Assembly: GCA_963663495.1 (NCBI GenBank)
Contig: OY760427.1
Coordinates: 310,001 to 374,000, forward strand
Reading direction: 5' to 3'
Length of the DNA stretch: 64,000 nucleotides
From: G963663495 sp963663495
GTDB taxonomy: Bacteria > Bacteroidota > Rhodothermia > Rhodothermales > Bin80
Shown: positions 17,433 through 28,405 of the stretch, one piece after another
Layout: each line of letters begins with the position of its first letter
How positions within the stretch are numbered: position 1 is the first letter of the stretch
Position numbers and translations under genes: made by a program
Notes under the pieces: generated by a model
What the model saw: only the letters and a program-made list of their open reading frames with translations
Databases searched by the model: none
What the model was told of the DNA's origin: nothing

Positions 17433-20400
17433 ATGCCTCTTGATCTGTCGGGTATCACGAACGAGAACGAGTTCTACGCCAGCCATTATCTGGAGGCGGT
17501 GCTGGAGCGGGATCTGCGCGGGCTCCTCAAGGTCTGGGGTAGGAAACAGAACCCTCCATGGGACAGGCTGCGCCGCCTGAAGCAGCCCTTCTTCCAGGCC
17601 TGCCTCGACAGTGAGCAGGCCGCCTCTCCCGAAGAGCGCCTTGGCGTGCAGCGCCGCTTCCTGGAGCAGCTCCTGGCTGCTCTGGACTACGGCATGAACC
17701 CCGGCCTGCTGGATACCAGCGTCGCACCCGTACCCCTGCTCTCTTCCGTACGTGCTGCGCCGCGCGGCCCGGCACGCCTCCTCGTCGTGGAAGCCTTCGG
17801 AGACCGGAAACCCGACATGGTGCAGATGCCTGTGGATGCACGGCAGGACCCGAACGCCCACAAAGAGCTGACGCTCGGCAAGCTGATCAACAACGCCCTC
17901 TTCTTTGATGATGACCCGCCCCGGTGGGTGCTGGTAGCATCCCTCTTCTCCCTCACCCTGTTTGACCGCTCCAAGTGGTCAGGGCGCCGCGCCCTGCACT
18001 TCGACTGGAGTGAGATACTCGGCAGAAACGATTTGCCCACCCTCAAGACCACGGCCGCCCTCCTGCACCGCAGCAGCCTCTGCCCGGACTGCGGCGTTTC
18101 GCTCCTTGATGCGCTCAGCGAACAGTCCCACAAACACGCCCATGCCGTATCCCAGGACCTCAAGTATGCCCTGCGCGAGGCTATTGAGCTTCTGGGCAAC
18201 GAGACCGTGCGCCACCTGCGCACCATCTCCCGGGAAGGCGTCTACGGCAAAGACCTCGCAGACACCCTCACGGGAGAGTGCCTGCGCTACATGTACCGGC
18301 TGCTGTTCCTGTTCTACATTGAGGCCCGACCGGAACTCGGATACCTCCCCCTCAAATCCAAGATTTACCGCAAAGGCTACAGCCTGGAGAAGCTGCGGGA
18401 ACTGGAGCTGGTAGACCTCAGCACCGACAAAGCACGCAACGGCCTGTTCTTCGATATTTCCATCCGCCACCTGTTCCGGATGCTGTACCGCGGCTTTGAC
18501 GGCGGAAGGCAGGGAGATGTTGAAGTGAAGCACGACAACACCTTCAAGATTGCTCCCCTGAAGAGTCACCTTTTTGACCCGGACCAGACCCCGATGCTGG
18601 ACAGGGTGCGGGTACGCAACCATATCTGGCAGCGCATCATACGGATGATGTCTTTATCTACCGGGCACGGACGCCAGACCGGACGTATCTCGTACGCCCA
18701 ACTGGGTATCAACCAGCTGGGGGCGGTCTATGAAGGCCTGCTGTCCTACCGGGGCTTCTTTGCCGAACGCGATCTGTACGAGGTGAAGAAGGCTAAAAGC
18801 GACCACGATGTACTGTCGCAGGCCTACTTCGTGTCTGACGAACAGATTGAGGACTATGATGACAATGAGCGGGTCTACAATGAGGACGGCACTTCCAAGG
18901 TCTATGTTCGGGGCAGCTTTGTCTACCGGCTGGCAGGGCGGGACCGCGAGATGTCGGCCTCGTACTACACCCCGGAGGTACTCACACGGTGTGTGGTGCG
19001 GTATGCATTGAGGGAGGTACTACCGGACAAGACCGCAGATGCGCTGCTGGGGCTTACGATCTGCGAGCCGGCGCTGGGCTCTGCCGCCTTCCTGAACGAG
19101 GCGCTGTCGCAGCTGGCAGACGCCTACCTGCGGAGGAAGCAGAAGGAAAAGGGGGAGACGCTGCTGCCCGATATGTACGCGGAGGAGAAGCAGAAGGTGA
19201 AGATGCTTCTTGCCGACAACAATGTATACGGGGTGGATCTGAACCCGGTGGCGGTGGAGCTGGCCGAGGTGTCGCTGTGGTTGGGTACGCTGGTGCCGGG
19301 AGGGTTTGTGCCGTGGTTCGGTAACCAGCTGAAGTGCGGTAACTCGCTCGTCGGGGCATGGCGCAGGGTGTACCCCGCTGCCGCGCTGCGCAAGCGGAGC
19401 TGGTGGAAAGAAGCGCCGGCTGCCGTGCCGTTTTCGGAGGCGCGCCCTGCTGCGGGGATATACCATTTTCTGGTGGGCGATAGCGGTATGGCGACCTATA
19501 CCGACCGGGTGATAAAGCAGCTGGCACCGGACGAGCTGCGGCAGATTGCTGTGTGGAGGAAGGCGTTTACGCGTCCGCACACGGCGGCGGAGACCCTCCG
19601 TCTGGAGCGGTTATCGGCGGGTGTGGATCTGTTGTGGCAGCGGCATGCGGCGGATCTGCGGCGGCTGGAGCGGCAGACCACCGACGGGTTTGATGTGTAC
19701 GGGCAGCCTCCTGCCACGAAGCAGCAGACCACGACCAGGGAGAAGGACCGGATCCTGGAGGAAGCGTTGCGGCTGGGCGCAGGCAATGCGGGCGCCTACC
19801 GGAGGCTGAAGCTGGTGATGGACTACTGGTGTGCGCTGTGGTTCTGGCCGATAGAAGAGGCGCACCTTTTGCCTGCGCGCGGGCAGTACCTGTCGGACAT
19901 GGAGCTATTGCTGACAGGCAAGGAAGCACTTCCGGGGCCGGTGGACCGGGAGCAGCTGCCGCTGTTTGCGGAGGGGGCGTTTGTGGATCTTCGCGATGAG
20001 CTGGGGTTTGTGGATCTGGACCGCCTGACACGGGAGCTGCCGCGGCTGGTGGTGGTGCAGAAGCTCGTCCGGCGGTACCGGTTTCATCACTGGCAGCTGG
20101 AGTATGCGGACCTGTTTGCGGACCGGGGCGGGTTTGATGTGGTGTTGGGCAACCCTCCGTGGGTCAAGGTGGCATGGAAGGAAGGAGGGGTGATGGGAGA
20201 CCTGGAGCCGGAGCTGGTGCTGCGGAAGGTCAGCGCATCGGACCTTGTACACCGTCGGGCATCGTTTTTGGAGAACCGGTACTACCGGGAGCGCTACATG
20301 GGTGCCTACGAAGCGGCAAGCGGCACCAAGGCCTATTTGAATGCACCGCAGAACTATCCGCTGCTAAGAGGTACGCAGACCAATCTGTACAAGTGTTTTG

Positions 20401-22061
20401 TGACGTTGGCGTGGGAGTTGTCAACGGAGGCGGCGGGGCTATTGCATCCGGAGGGGGTGTACGACGATGCGAAGGGGCAGCGTCTGCGGAGGGTGCTGTA
20501 CCGCAGGGTGCGGGGGCATTATCAGTTTGTGAATCAGCTGATGCTGTTTCCGGAGATAGGGCATAGAGTAACATTCAGTGTCAACATATACGGGAAGGAG
20601 CGGCGAGGAGTGGGGTTTAACACGATGGCGAACCTGTTTCATCCGGAGACGGTGGAGGCGGCGTATGAGCACGATGGCTACGGGCCGGTGCCGGGGATAA
20701 AGACGGACGCCAACAAGTGGGACCTGTCCGGTCACCGGGAGCGCATTGTACCGGTAGGAGGAGAAGAGCTGGCGCTGTTTGCGCGGCTGTACGGGGGCGT
20801 GCAGGAAGAGGCCAAGCTGCCTGCGGTGCACTCCCGATCATCGCTGGGAGTGATGGAGAAGCTGGCATCCTATCCACGGAAGGTGCGGGACCTGGAGTAC
20901 ATGTCGCACGCGATGTGGCACGAAACCAATGCGCAGAAGGACGGCACCATCCAGAGAGCAACATGCTTTCCGGCTTCGGGAGACGAGATGATCTACTCCG
21001 GCCCCCACTTCTTTGTGGGAAACCCGTTCTACAAGACCCCTAACCCCGGCTGCCGTACAAAGGCCGACTACTCCGTGCTGGACCTTACCACGCTACCTGC
21101 AGACTACCGGCCACGATGCAACTACGTACCGGCATGCTCCAAAGAAGAATACACCCGCCGCATCCCACGGCTGGCATGGGACAACAACACCCCCATCACT
21201 GATAAGTATCGAGTGGTGTTTAGAGGGATGCTTAGCATTGCAGGCAAGCGGACGCTGATACCTGCTATCGTGCCACCGGGGGCGGCATATATTCATACCA
21301 TAACCGCAGGAGTCTTCGGTACCAAGAAAGATCTCGTAGCAGCAGTTGGCGGGTTGCTTGCCTTACCTTGTGACTTTGCTACTAAGATCTATGGAAAAGC
21401 AGCCCTGCTAGGCGCTTGGACGGACCTTCCCGTACCCGACTTCCATCCCGACACGGCCAGTCGGGTGCTGGGGCTGGTGTGCCTGACAGAGGACTATGCG
21501 GCGCTGTGGAATGCGTTCTGCGACATGGAAGACCCGCACCCATGGTCCAAAAAGGATCCTCGACTGGATCCTGCCTGGTTTACACACCAGACAGCACCCT
21601 GGTCAGCAGCAAGCCCGCTGCGCAGCGACTATGCCCGCCGCCAGGCACTGGTAGAACTGGATGTGCTCTTCGCCAAAGCCTGCGGCATCACCCTGGAAGG
21701 ACTGCAAGTCGTCTACCGCACACAATTCCCCGTCATGCGGTATTGCGAACATGACACCTGGTACGACCGCAAAGGACGGATCGTCTTTACCAGCAACAAA
21801 GGACTGAGCGGTGTCGGACTGCCACGCACCCGGAAACGGGAAGACCGCTGCTACAACATCCACTCCCCCACGAAGACAGCAACAGGCATCCCCCTCGGAT
21901 GGGAAGATGTCCAGGAGATGCAGGAAGGAGTCGTGACAAAAACATTCCTTGACACCTCGCTCACCGACGAGCCGCAAGAACGCACCATCGCATACCACGC
22001 CCCGTTCGATCAGTGCAACCCCGAAGAAGATTACAACATGGCGTGGGAACACCTGGAATAA
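17433..22061 (+). CDS. Large adenine-type DNA methyltransferase, DrmMI/PglX-like
   Basis: A 1,542-residue class I SAM-dependent DNA methyltransferase. The SAM motif ICEPALGSAAFLNEAL is near residue 543 and the catalytic motif IV LGNPPW near 907, typical of N6-adenine enzymes of the Eco57I/PglX group. The N-terminal ~450 residues resemble the extra domain of type IIG-like enzymes; no clear PD-(D/E)xK site was seen there, so methylation without cleavage is the default reading. The C-terminal ~500 residues probably include target recognition. It follows the SNF2 gene by 4 bases and precedes the DUF1998 helicase by 11 bases, the drmD-drmMI-drmA order of class 1 DISARM. By eye, the stretch 18900-21000 is more GC-rich than its neighbours. 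It probably marks host DNA as self. Confidence 0.88.
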   Translation: MPLDLSGITNENEFYASHYLEAVLERDLRGLLKVWGRKQNPPWDRLRRLKQPFFQACLDSEQAASPEERLGVQRRFLEQLLAALDYGMNPGLLDTSVAPVPLLSSVRAAPRGPARLLVVEAFGDRKPDMVQMPVDARQDPNAHKELTLGKLINNALFFDDDPPRWVLVASLFSLTLFDRSKWSGRRALHFDWSEILGRNDLPTLKTTAALLHRSSLCPDCGVSLLDALSEQSHKHAHAVSQDLKYALREAIELLGNETVRHLRTISREGVYGKDLADTLTGECLRYMYRLLFLFYIEARPELGYLPLKSKIYRKGYSLEKLRELELVDLSTDKARNGLFFDISIRHLFRMLYRGFDGGRQGDVEVKHDNTFKIAPLKSHLFDPDQTPMLDRVRVRNHIWQRIIRMMSLSTGHGRQTGRISYAQLGINQLGAVYEGLLSYRGFFAERDLYEVKKAKSDHDVLSQAYFVSDEQIEDYDDNERVYNEDGTSKVYVRGSFVYRLAGRDREMSASYYTPEVLTRCVVRYALREVLPDKTADALLGLTICEPALGSAAFLNEALSQLADAYLRRKQKEKGETLLPDMYAEEKQKVKMLLADNNVYGVDLNPVAVELAEVSLWLGTLVPGGFVPWFGNQLKCGNSLVGAWRRVYPAAALRKRSWWKEAPAAVPFSEARPAAGIYHFLVGDSGMATYTDRVIKQLAPDELRQIAVWRKAFTRPHTAAETLRLERLSAGVDLLWQRHAADLRRLERQTTDGFDVYGQPPATKQQTTTREKDRILEEALRLGAGNAGAYRRLKLVMDYWCALWFWPIEEAHLLPARGQYLSDMELLLTGKEALPGPVDREQLPLFAEGAFVDLRDELGFVDLDRLTRELPRLVVVQKLVRRYRFHHWQLEYADLFADRGGFDVVLGNPPWVKVAWKEGGVMGDLEPELVLRKVSASDLVHRRASFLENRYYRERYMGAYEAASGTKAYLNAPQNYPLLRGTQTNLYKCFVTLAWELSTEAAGLLHPEGVYDDAKGQRLRRVLYRRVRGHYQFVNQLMLFPEIGHRVTFSVNIYGKERRGVGFNTMANLFHPETVEAAYEHDGYGPVPGIKTDANKWDLSGHRERIVPVGGEELALFARLYGGVQEEAKLPAVHSRSSLGVMEKLASYPRKVRDLEYMSHAMWHETNAQKDGTIQRATCFPASGDEMIYSGPHFFVGNPFYKTPNPGCRTKADYSVLDLTTLPADYRPRCNYVPACSKEEYTRRIPRLAWDNNTPITDKYRVVFRGMLSIAGKRTLIPAIVPPGAAYIHTITAGVFGTKKDLVAAVGGLLALPCDFATKIYGKAALLGAWTDLPVPDFHPDTASRVLGLVCLTEDYAALWNAFCDMEDPHPWSKKDPRLDPAWFTHQTAPWSAASPLRSDYARRQALVELDVLFAKACGITLEGLQVVYRTQFPVMRYCEHDTWYDRKGRIVFTSNKGLSGVGLPRTRKREDRCYNIHSPTKTATGIPLGWEDVQEMQEGVVTKTFLDTSLTDEPQERTIAYHAPFDQCNPEEDYNMAWEHLE

Positions 22062-22072
22062 ATGCCGTGAAC

Positions 22073-25000
22073 ATGTCAAGACCAAACAACAGCATGCCGC
22101 AGCAACATGGACAGCGCAGCGAGCTGATGATTCCTTCCGTATTGGCCGCGGAAACAAAAAAAGCGCTCGGAGACTACCTTCGCACGACATTTCTCTGCAC
22201 AACACCCACCTTCAAAGACACTCTTAACCAACTCCTTGCCAGTGATAGGCTGTTCAAGGGGCCGTTCCTGACCCTGCACCTACCGTTTGTGATGGGCACC
22301 AGGACTACTGATTGGTTCCCTGCAATACCCTTTCCGTTCCGTCCATACAAACACCAGGAGCTGGCATTCGAAAGACTAACCGGTGATACCCCGCAACCCA
22401 CCATCATAGCAACCGGAACCGGATCAGGCAAAACTGAGGCCTTCCTGCTGCCAATCCTGGAACACTGCCGAAAGCATGCGGGCCAGAAAGGGATTAAGGC
22501 TATCCTGATCTACCCGATGAATGCACTGGCAACCGACCAATCGCGGCGCATTGCCAGGCTGATTCACAAAACGAACAGCTTAAAAGGCAAAGTACGGGCC
22601 GGCCTGTTCATCGGCAGCAGGGACAAAGAGCCGCAGGGGATCATGTCGGAGGACAGCATTATCACGTCTCGGGACATGATGCGCCACCACCCTCCAGATA
22701 TCCTGCTGACCAACTACAAGATGCTGGATCTCCTGATGGTGCGGGCACGGGACGCATCAATCTGGTCCGGTAACCGCCCTGGCACGCTGCGCTTCCTGGT
22801 TGTGGATGAACTTCACACGTTCGATGGCGCTCAAGGCACCGATCTCGCATGCCTCCTGCGCAGGCTCAAAGCACGGCTGCAAGCACCCGATGTATGCCCG
22901 ATCGGCACTTCCGCTACTCTTGGGGTGAGCGATGAAGCCACGGACGACTTGCACACCTACGCCAGATCCATTTTCGATCGTGAGTTTGGTCCGGGATCCA
23001 TTATCAGGGAGCAACGCGTCACCGCAGGTCAGTTCCTGCAGGATGAATTGATCGGTTCAACCGACGTACCGGCAGACCTGGCACCCGGCGGCCACCTGGA
23101 CCCGGATCAGTACACATCTCCCAGTGCTTTCGTAGCAGCACAATTTGCCCAGTGGTTCCCGAATGAGGCTAAACCGACAACGGACCGGGTGATGGAGCCG
23201 CAGTGGCGGTCTCAATTGGGACAACACCTGATGAAGCATCTCGCATTCAGGAACCTACTCACGATCCTGAAAGGCAAGACACTGTCCGTGGAGGAAGTCG
23301 CCCGGCGCCTCGCGGCTACAAGCAGAGAAACGGCCGACGCGCAAGAGGATGACAAAACGAGAGTCCTTGATAGCCTGCTGGCACTCACCAGTGTCGCACG
23401 CCGCCCGGACCGCGATGGAAGCGAACCGCTCGTGGATATCCGTTTGGATGTATGGATACGTGAAATGCGGCGGATGGTAGCCTCAGTCGGACCAGAAGCA
23501 GACTTAACATGGGCGGATGACGTTGTGGACCAGCGAGACGAGGATTCCACCACCCATCTGCCTATGGTTTTGTGCCGCAACTGCGGAACGGCAGCCTGGG
23601 GAGGCCTCAAGCGCCAAAACGACCACAAGATCCATGCCGACACGCACCGTTTCTATAATACCTATTTCAACGGCTTACCCGACCTATGCCTGCTGTTTCC
23701 GGGCCCGCAGGAATCATGGGCGGACCATAAACGCGGAAAGGTGCAGTATCTGTGCAGCCTATGCCTTTCACTGCACCGCAAGCAGAGATCGTGCTCCTGC
23801 GGTAACGAGGACGACCTGATATGCGTGTATGTCCCTGACCTGATCCAAACTACCAATGGCCGAGCGAAAGCCCGTCCTGAATGCCCGACATGCGATTCAC
23901 GGTACGGAATAAGTATTGTCGGGGCGCAGGCGTCAAGCGTCTCCGCGGTGATCGCCAGCCAAATGTTCGCGTCGCAGTACAACGGCGACAAGAAACTCCT
24001 GGCATTTTCTGATTCCGTCCAGGATGCTTCGCATAGAGCAGGATTCTTCCAAGGTCGCACCTTCCAGTTCACTGTTCGCAGTGCCTTGGCGCAATACCTC
24101 AACCGTTCCGCGAACAGAACGCCAACATTGGAAGCAACCGCCGATGGGTTCCGGCAGTCACTCCGCGGCACATATCCGGATGAAGCTTTCGTTGGAACCT
24201 TCATCGCTCCAGACCTGCTTGCCCATCATGACTATGACTCGCTGGAGGAAGATGGTCAACTTTCACCCGGCTCAGAGCTTCCAGGCCTCGTAGCTGACCG
24301 GCTGCACTGGGAAGTCTACAAGGCATTTGGGCACTGGGCGCGAATAGGTCGCAGCCTGGAAAAGGTGCTCGTGGCTGCTGCTGCGCCCTGCCCGGCACTC
24401 CTCCGCAAGGCAAGGGAGGCAATCCTGGAACCGCTTCGCAATGAGACTGGCGGTCTGTCATCGCTCACAGAGCGCGCTGTTGACCAGTTTCTCGCAGGGT
24501 TTTTATACCACTTGCGCGTGGGCGGAGGTATCTACCATCCTGCCCTCAAAGGCTACATCCAGAGCATGGGTGATGCGCGCCGGATGTCATCGCCAAAGGT
24601 GGCCTACATGCCTCGCGCGGGAAGGAGAACTCCAGCGTTCGCCACGGACGGCAAAAGCGAACGCTTCCGCAGACTGCTGCGAGGCAAGCAGCGTACATGG
24701 CTTGGCGCTTGGGCAACAAAGAGCCTGGCAGGCGACTGCACCGTGACAGCCCTGGGCCACGCGGAAATGCAATTTATCGTCAACCAGCTGGTGGATGAAC
24801 GTATGCTTGAATGCCATGATGTCAAAGGAAAACATGTGTGGTCCATTCCCGGCAACGCACTCCTCGTCTCCACGGATGTGTACCGCTACCACTGCATCAC
24901 ATGCGGCCATGAAATCACCTCCGTCCATTGGGAACGCACCCTTTGGGACAACGCACCCTGTATGGCCTTCACATGCTCCGGCGCGTACGAGCGCGCGAAG

Positions 25001-28000
25001 GTCCACACCACGGATTACTACAAGGGCTTCTACCAGACCGCTGACGTAACGCGTATCGTAGCCAGAGAACACACGGGAATCCTAACCCGCCAGGCCCGGG
25101 AGGAACTGGAGAAACGGTTCATGGGCGGGAAGGCGGAATGGGACCCCAACATCATTTCGTGCACGCCGACACTAGAGCTGGGAATAGATATTGGCGACTT
25201 ATCCTCCCTCATCCTGTGCTTCGTCCCTCCAACCTCGTCCAATTATTTTCAGCGTACCGGCCGCGCCGGCAGACGCGATGGCAATGCGGTCACGTATACC
25301 CTCGCCAACGCTCGCCCGCATGACCTGTACTTCTTCGAAGACCCCCAGGAAATGATCGCAGGCGGCGTGGTGCCACCCGGGACATTCCTGGATGCGCCCG
25401 CCGTGCTGGAACGGCAACTTGCCGCATACTCAATGGATCGCTGGGTGGGAACCGGTATCGAAGCCAAGGCAGTCCCCGCGCGGCTCAAGAACATCCTGCG
25501 TAAGAGTGCCTTCCCCGACAATTGGGTTGCGTATGTGAGGCTTCACAGGCAATCCATTCTGGACGGCTTCCTCGCCTTGTTCCAAGACGACTTATCGGAG
25601 GAATCTCGCGATCATCTGACGGAATTCCTTACAGAAAAAGGACTCCCTCACAGGCTTCAGACTGCTCTTGAGCGAGTGAAGGCAGAAATCAGCGCGCTGA
25701 TAAAACGGAGAGCGGCAGTCAGGCGAAGAAGAAAGCATATCGATTCAAAACCCAAGGACTTGAACTATGACAGGGAAACATTCGACCTCAACGAGGAGAA
25801 GCATTGCATCGGAAGCCGAATACGAGACATTAAGAACACGTACGTGCACAATTTTCTCACCAACGAAGGGCTGCTGCCGAACTACGCCTTCCCGGAAGCA
25901 GGTGTCACCCTCCAGTCAGAAGTATACAGTCGCAGCAAGGATAAGAACTCAAAGATTAATCCTTATCAGCACCCCGCAGCCGCAGCAATAAAGGAGCTGG
26001 CACCCGGGAACTTCTTCTATACCGAGGGCCGCAAGATTGAGATCAGTCGACTGGACTTGAACTCTTCGGAGCACGAACCCTGGCGCTTCTGCGACCAGTG
26101 CGCCTACGCGGAACAGGCCGCAGTCACTGATAGCACCTCGTGCCCCAAGTGCAATAGTCCGGGATGGTCAGACGTGGGGCAGCAGGTTTCAATGCGCAAG
26201 CTGCAACAAGTATGCTCCACCTCAGATGATCGCCAAAGCCGTTCTTTTGATGAGACTGAGCTGCGCCGTAAGAGCTTCTACGTTGATCGAATGCTTGTAA
26301 GCTTCGAACCAAGGGAGGTCCTAAAGGCTTTTGGCCTTGAAGATGAAGTCGTGCCGTTCGGCTGCGAATACATCTCCAGCGCGACCTTCCGCCACATAAA
26401 CTTTGGCATGCCCCAAGGTGCGGAGCAGTCTCTTATCATTGCCGGACACGAGGTCAACGGCTCCGGGTTCCTATACTGCCCGACCTGCGGGGCCACGAAG
26501 AATCGAAAAGGATCCATACTCCACACGTATTCCTGTACGAACCGGGTTTCGAATGCTAAACCGTTGTCCTCCACCTACCTCTACCGCGAGCTGCAGACCG
26601 AGACCATCCGCATGCTCCTTCCCTTTACATCGGAGGGCGGCAGCGGGAAAGAACTGGCCTCTTTCGTGGCTGGCCTCCAGTTAGGCATCCGAAAATACTT
26701 CGGCGGAGCAGTCGATCACCTAAAGGTTACGGAACAGGACGAGCCCATTGAGGGCATATCGTTGCGCCGTCACTATGTGTTTCTTTACGACACGGTGCCG
26801 GGAGGAACAGGCTACCTAAAGGATCTCATGAAGGCCCCCAGGGCCTTCATTGAAATCTTGAAGCGGGCATCACAGGCCATGGTGGGGTGCCGATGCACCG
26901 TACCCAGGGAAGAAGCAGGCCTTAACGGAGATCTTGTTGACACCGGGTCGGATGACAGTGAACACGTCCAGGTGGGCAGCGAGAGAGATGGCTGCTACAG
27001 GTGCCTTCTCGCCTACCGCAACAGCTGGAGCCACCAGCGTATCTCGCGCGAAACCGCTCTCTCCCTGTTCTCCAAAATCATTGATCGCGAGCATAGCCTG
27101 CGAAAAATCAGGGGATTGGATGAGGTTAACCTGAACAAACTGTTGGACAGCGCCCTTGAGCAGAAGTTTGTTGCGCTGCTTAAGGACTGGGTTCAGCAAC
27201 ATAACGGTGAGTTTCGAAGTGCGGTAGTCCGGGGCAAGGACGGATATGCTTTTGCGCTGAATGACAACCTGTTTGAAATTGAGCCGCAGGCCTCGCTAGG
27301 ACTGGAAGACAACATTCAAATCCCATCGTCGGCAGACTTTGTTATCTGGCCGTCAGATCACGACGTATGGCCTGTCGCGGTCTTCGCTGATGGCTTCAAA
27401 TTTCATAAGGACAGGCTCGGATTGGACACCGCACAGCGCACGGCCCTAGTTCGGTCTGATAAATGTGTGGTGTGGTCATTGACTTGGAAGGATGTGCTTC
27501 AGAACACCGATAGTAGCCACTACAGCGACTTTGTACCGCTGAACCACTCCAGACCTGCGTCTTCCCGCTTTATCAGGATTGCCAACGCCAGCACAGCGCA
27601 ATTCGGGGAGCTCAGTACCGCCAAAGACCCGGTACCGTCAAGTATGGAAATGCTGTTTCAATACCTCCAGAACCCTCGAAAAGGGGAATGGCAGGCTCGC
27701 GCCTACTTGCACGCAGTCACAAATCACGCGACCGTTGACCGGGCACAGTGGGAAAAGAACTTTGATGAAAGGGCACCGCATTTTCTGCCAGGAGAATATT
27801 CCGGCGGGTCGGACGACATTATTGGCATTTACCCTTCTATCAAAGGCCGCAGCGCCTGTCCGGTCTCCGTTATGGTGCGCACCTCCTTGGCGGGCTTCAG
27901 CTCCTTTGACATAAAAACCATCCAATGCCTGCTGTACCTGGACGATTCGGCAGACGCCCAGGCAGCTGAAGGTTTCCAAAAGGACTGGAATGGGTTTCTG

Positions 28001-28405
28001 AGGGCGATGAATCTGTACCAATTCTTGCCTACTTCTTTCTTTGTCGCCCAATCCGGACTGGACGACCATGCGTATGATGAGCTTGAACCTCCTAAAGAGG
28101 ATGGCTTTATCGACTGGCTGGACGTACAGGATATGGTGGACCCGGAAGGAAAAGAGCTCTTGAATCAGATTGCCGGGCCAGCCACACCAGTGCCCGAAAT
28201 TGCCTACGAATTAGTCAATGATTCCCATGTCGTGATAGCTCAGGCGGAAATTGCCTGGCCGGCAAAGCGCCTGGCCCTGCTTGCCAGCCACGAAAACGAA
28301 TCGTGGAACCGCGAAGAATTTGCTTCGGAAGGATGGACCGTACAGTTACTGCAAGAAACCGAGGCAGCGGATCTCATTGCCCATCTGACTGAGGCGGGCG
28401 CATGA
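22073..28405 (+). CDS. DEAD/DEAH helicase with DUF1998 domain (DrmA/DrmB-like fusion)
   Basis: A 2,110-residue helicase. I chose the ATG at 22073 (MSRPNNSMPQQHG), 11 bases after the methyltransferase stop; the longer frame overlaps that gene. Walker A ATGTGSGKTEAF is near residue 115, VVDELHTFDGAQGTDLACLL near 243, a GTSATLG motif III follows, and the motif VI RTGRAGRRDG is near 1060. Several Cys pairs (CRNCG ~500, CSLC/CSCG ~560-575, CPTC ~603, CITCG ~940, CDQC/CPKC ~1340-1360, CPTCG ~1467) suggest zinc ribbons. The DUF1998 region holds YDTVPGGTGYL near 1572, CRCTVP near 1605 and GCYRCLLAYRN near 1640. Another ~450 residues of unknown type follow. In DISARM the helicase (DrmA) and DUF1998 protein (DrmB) are separate; here both are in one chain, as also in MrfA/YprA-type helicases. 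Its stop overlaps the next start (ATGA). Confidence 0.88.
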   Translation: MSRPNNSMPQQHGQRSELMIPSVLAAETKKALGDYLRTTFLCTTPTFKDTLNQLLASDRLFKGPFLTLHLPFVMGTRTTDWFPAIPFPFRPYKHQELAFERLTGDTPQPTIIATGTGSGKTEAFLLPILEHCRKHAGQKGIKAILIYPMNALATDQSRRIARLIHKTNSLKGKVRAGLFIGSRDKEPQGIMSEDSIITSRDMMRHHPPDILLTNYKMLDLLMVRARDASIWSGNRPGTLRFLVVDELHTFDGAQGTDLACLLRRLKARLQAPDVCPIGTSATLGVSDEATDDLHTYARSIFDREFGPGSIIREQRVTAGQFLQDELIGSTDVPADLAPGGHLDPDQYTSPSAFVAAQFAQWFPNEAKPTTDRVMEPQWRSQLGQHLMKHLAFRNLLTILKGKTLSVEEVARRLAATSRETADAQEDDKTRVLDSLLALTSVARRPDRDGSEPLVDIRLDVWIREMRRMVASVGPEADLTWADDVVDQRDEDSTTHLPMVLCRNCGTAAWGGLKRQNDHKIHADTHRFYNTYFNGLPDLCLLFPGPQESWADHKRGKVQYLCSLCLSLHRKQRSCSCGNEDDLICVYVPDLIQTTNGRAKARPECPTCDSRYGISIVGAQASSVSAVIASQMFASQYNGDKKLLAFSDSVQDASHRAGFFQGRTFQFTVRSALAQYLNRSANRTPTLEATADGFRQSLRGTYPDEAFVGTFIAPDLLAHHDYDSLEEDGQLSPGSELPGLVADRLHWEVYKAFGHWARIGRSLEKVLVAAAAPCPALLRKAREAILEPLRNETGGLSSLTERAVDQFLAGFLYHLRVGGGIYHPALKGYIQSMGDARRMSSPKVAYMPRAGRRTPAFATDGKSERFRRLLRGKQRTWLGAWATKSLAGDCTVTALGHAEMQFIVNQLVDERMLECHDVKGKHVWSIPGNALLVSTDVYRYHCITCGHEITSVHWERTLWDNAPCMAFTCSGAYERAKVHTTDYYKGFYQTADVTRIVAREHTGILTRQAREELEKRFMGGKAEWDPNIISCTPTLELGIDIGDLSSLILCFVPPTSSNYFQRTGRAGRRDGNAVTYTLANARPHDLYFFEDPQEMIAGGVVPPGTFLDAPAVLERQLAAYSMDRWVGTGIEAKAVPARLKNILRKSAFPDNWVAYVRLHRQSILDGFLALFQDDLSEESRDHLTEFLTEKGLPHRLQTALERVKAEISALIKRRAAVRRRRKHIDSKPKDLNYDRETFDLNEEKHCIGSRIRDIKNTYVHNFLTNEGLLPNYAFPEAGVTLQSEVYSRSKDKNSKINPYQHPAAAAIKELAPGNFFYTEGRKIEISRLDLNSSEHEPWRFCDQCAYAEQAAVTDSTSCPKCNSPGWSDVGQQVSMRKLQQVCSTSDDRQSRSFDETELRRKSFYVDRMLVSFEPREVLKAFGLEDEVVPFGCEYISSATFRHINFGMPQGAEQSLIIAGHEVNGSGFLYCPTCGATKNRKGSILHTYSCTNRVSNAKPLSSTYLYRELQTETIRMLLPFTSEGGSGKELASFVAGLQLGIRKYFGGAVDHLKVTEQDEPIEGISLRRHYVFLYDTVPGGTGYLKDLMKAPRAFIEILKRASQAMVGCRCTVPREEAGLNGDLVDTGSDDSEHVQVGSERDGCYRCLLAYRNSWSHQRISRETALSLFSKIIDREHSLRKIRGLDEVNLNKLLDSALEQKFVALLKDWVQQHNGEFRSAVVRGKDGYAFALNDNLFEIEPQASLGLEDNIQIPSSADFVIWPSDHDVWPVAVFADGFKFHKDRLGLDTAQRTALVRSDKCVVWSLTWKDVLQNTDSSHYSDFVPLNHSRPASSRFIRIANASTAQFGELSTAKDPVPSSMEMLFQYLQNPRKGEWQARAYLHAVTNHATVDRAQWEKNFDERAPHFLPGEYSGGSDDIIGIYPSIKGRSACPVSVMVRTSLAGFSSFDIKTIQCLLYLDDSADAQAAEGFQKDWNGFLRAMNLYQFLPTSFFVAQSGLDDHAYDELEPPKEDGFIDWLDVQDMVDPEGKELLNQIAGPATPVPEIAYELVNDSHVVIAQAEIAWPAKRLALLASHENESWNREEFASEGWTVQLLQETEAADLIAHLTEAGA

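Noticed and set aside
17406..22205. Minus-strand frames of up to 214 codons opposite the methyltransferase
   Set aside because: High GC keeps the antisense strand open; no motif, start context or gene order supports them.
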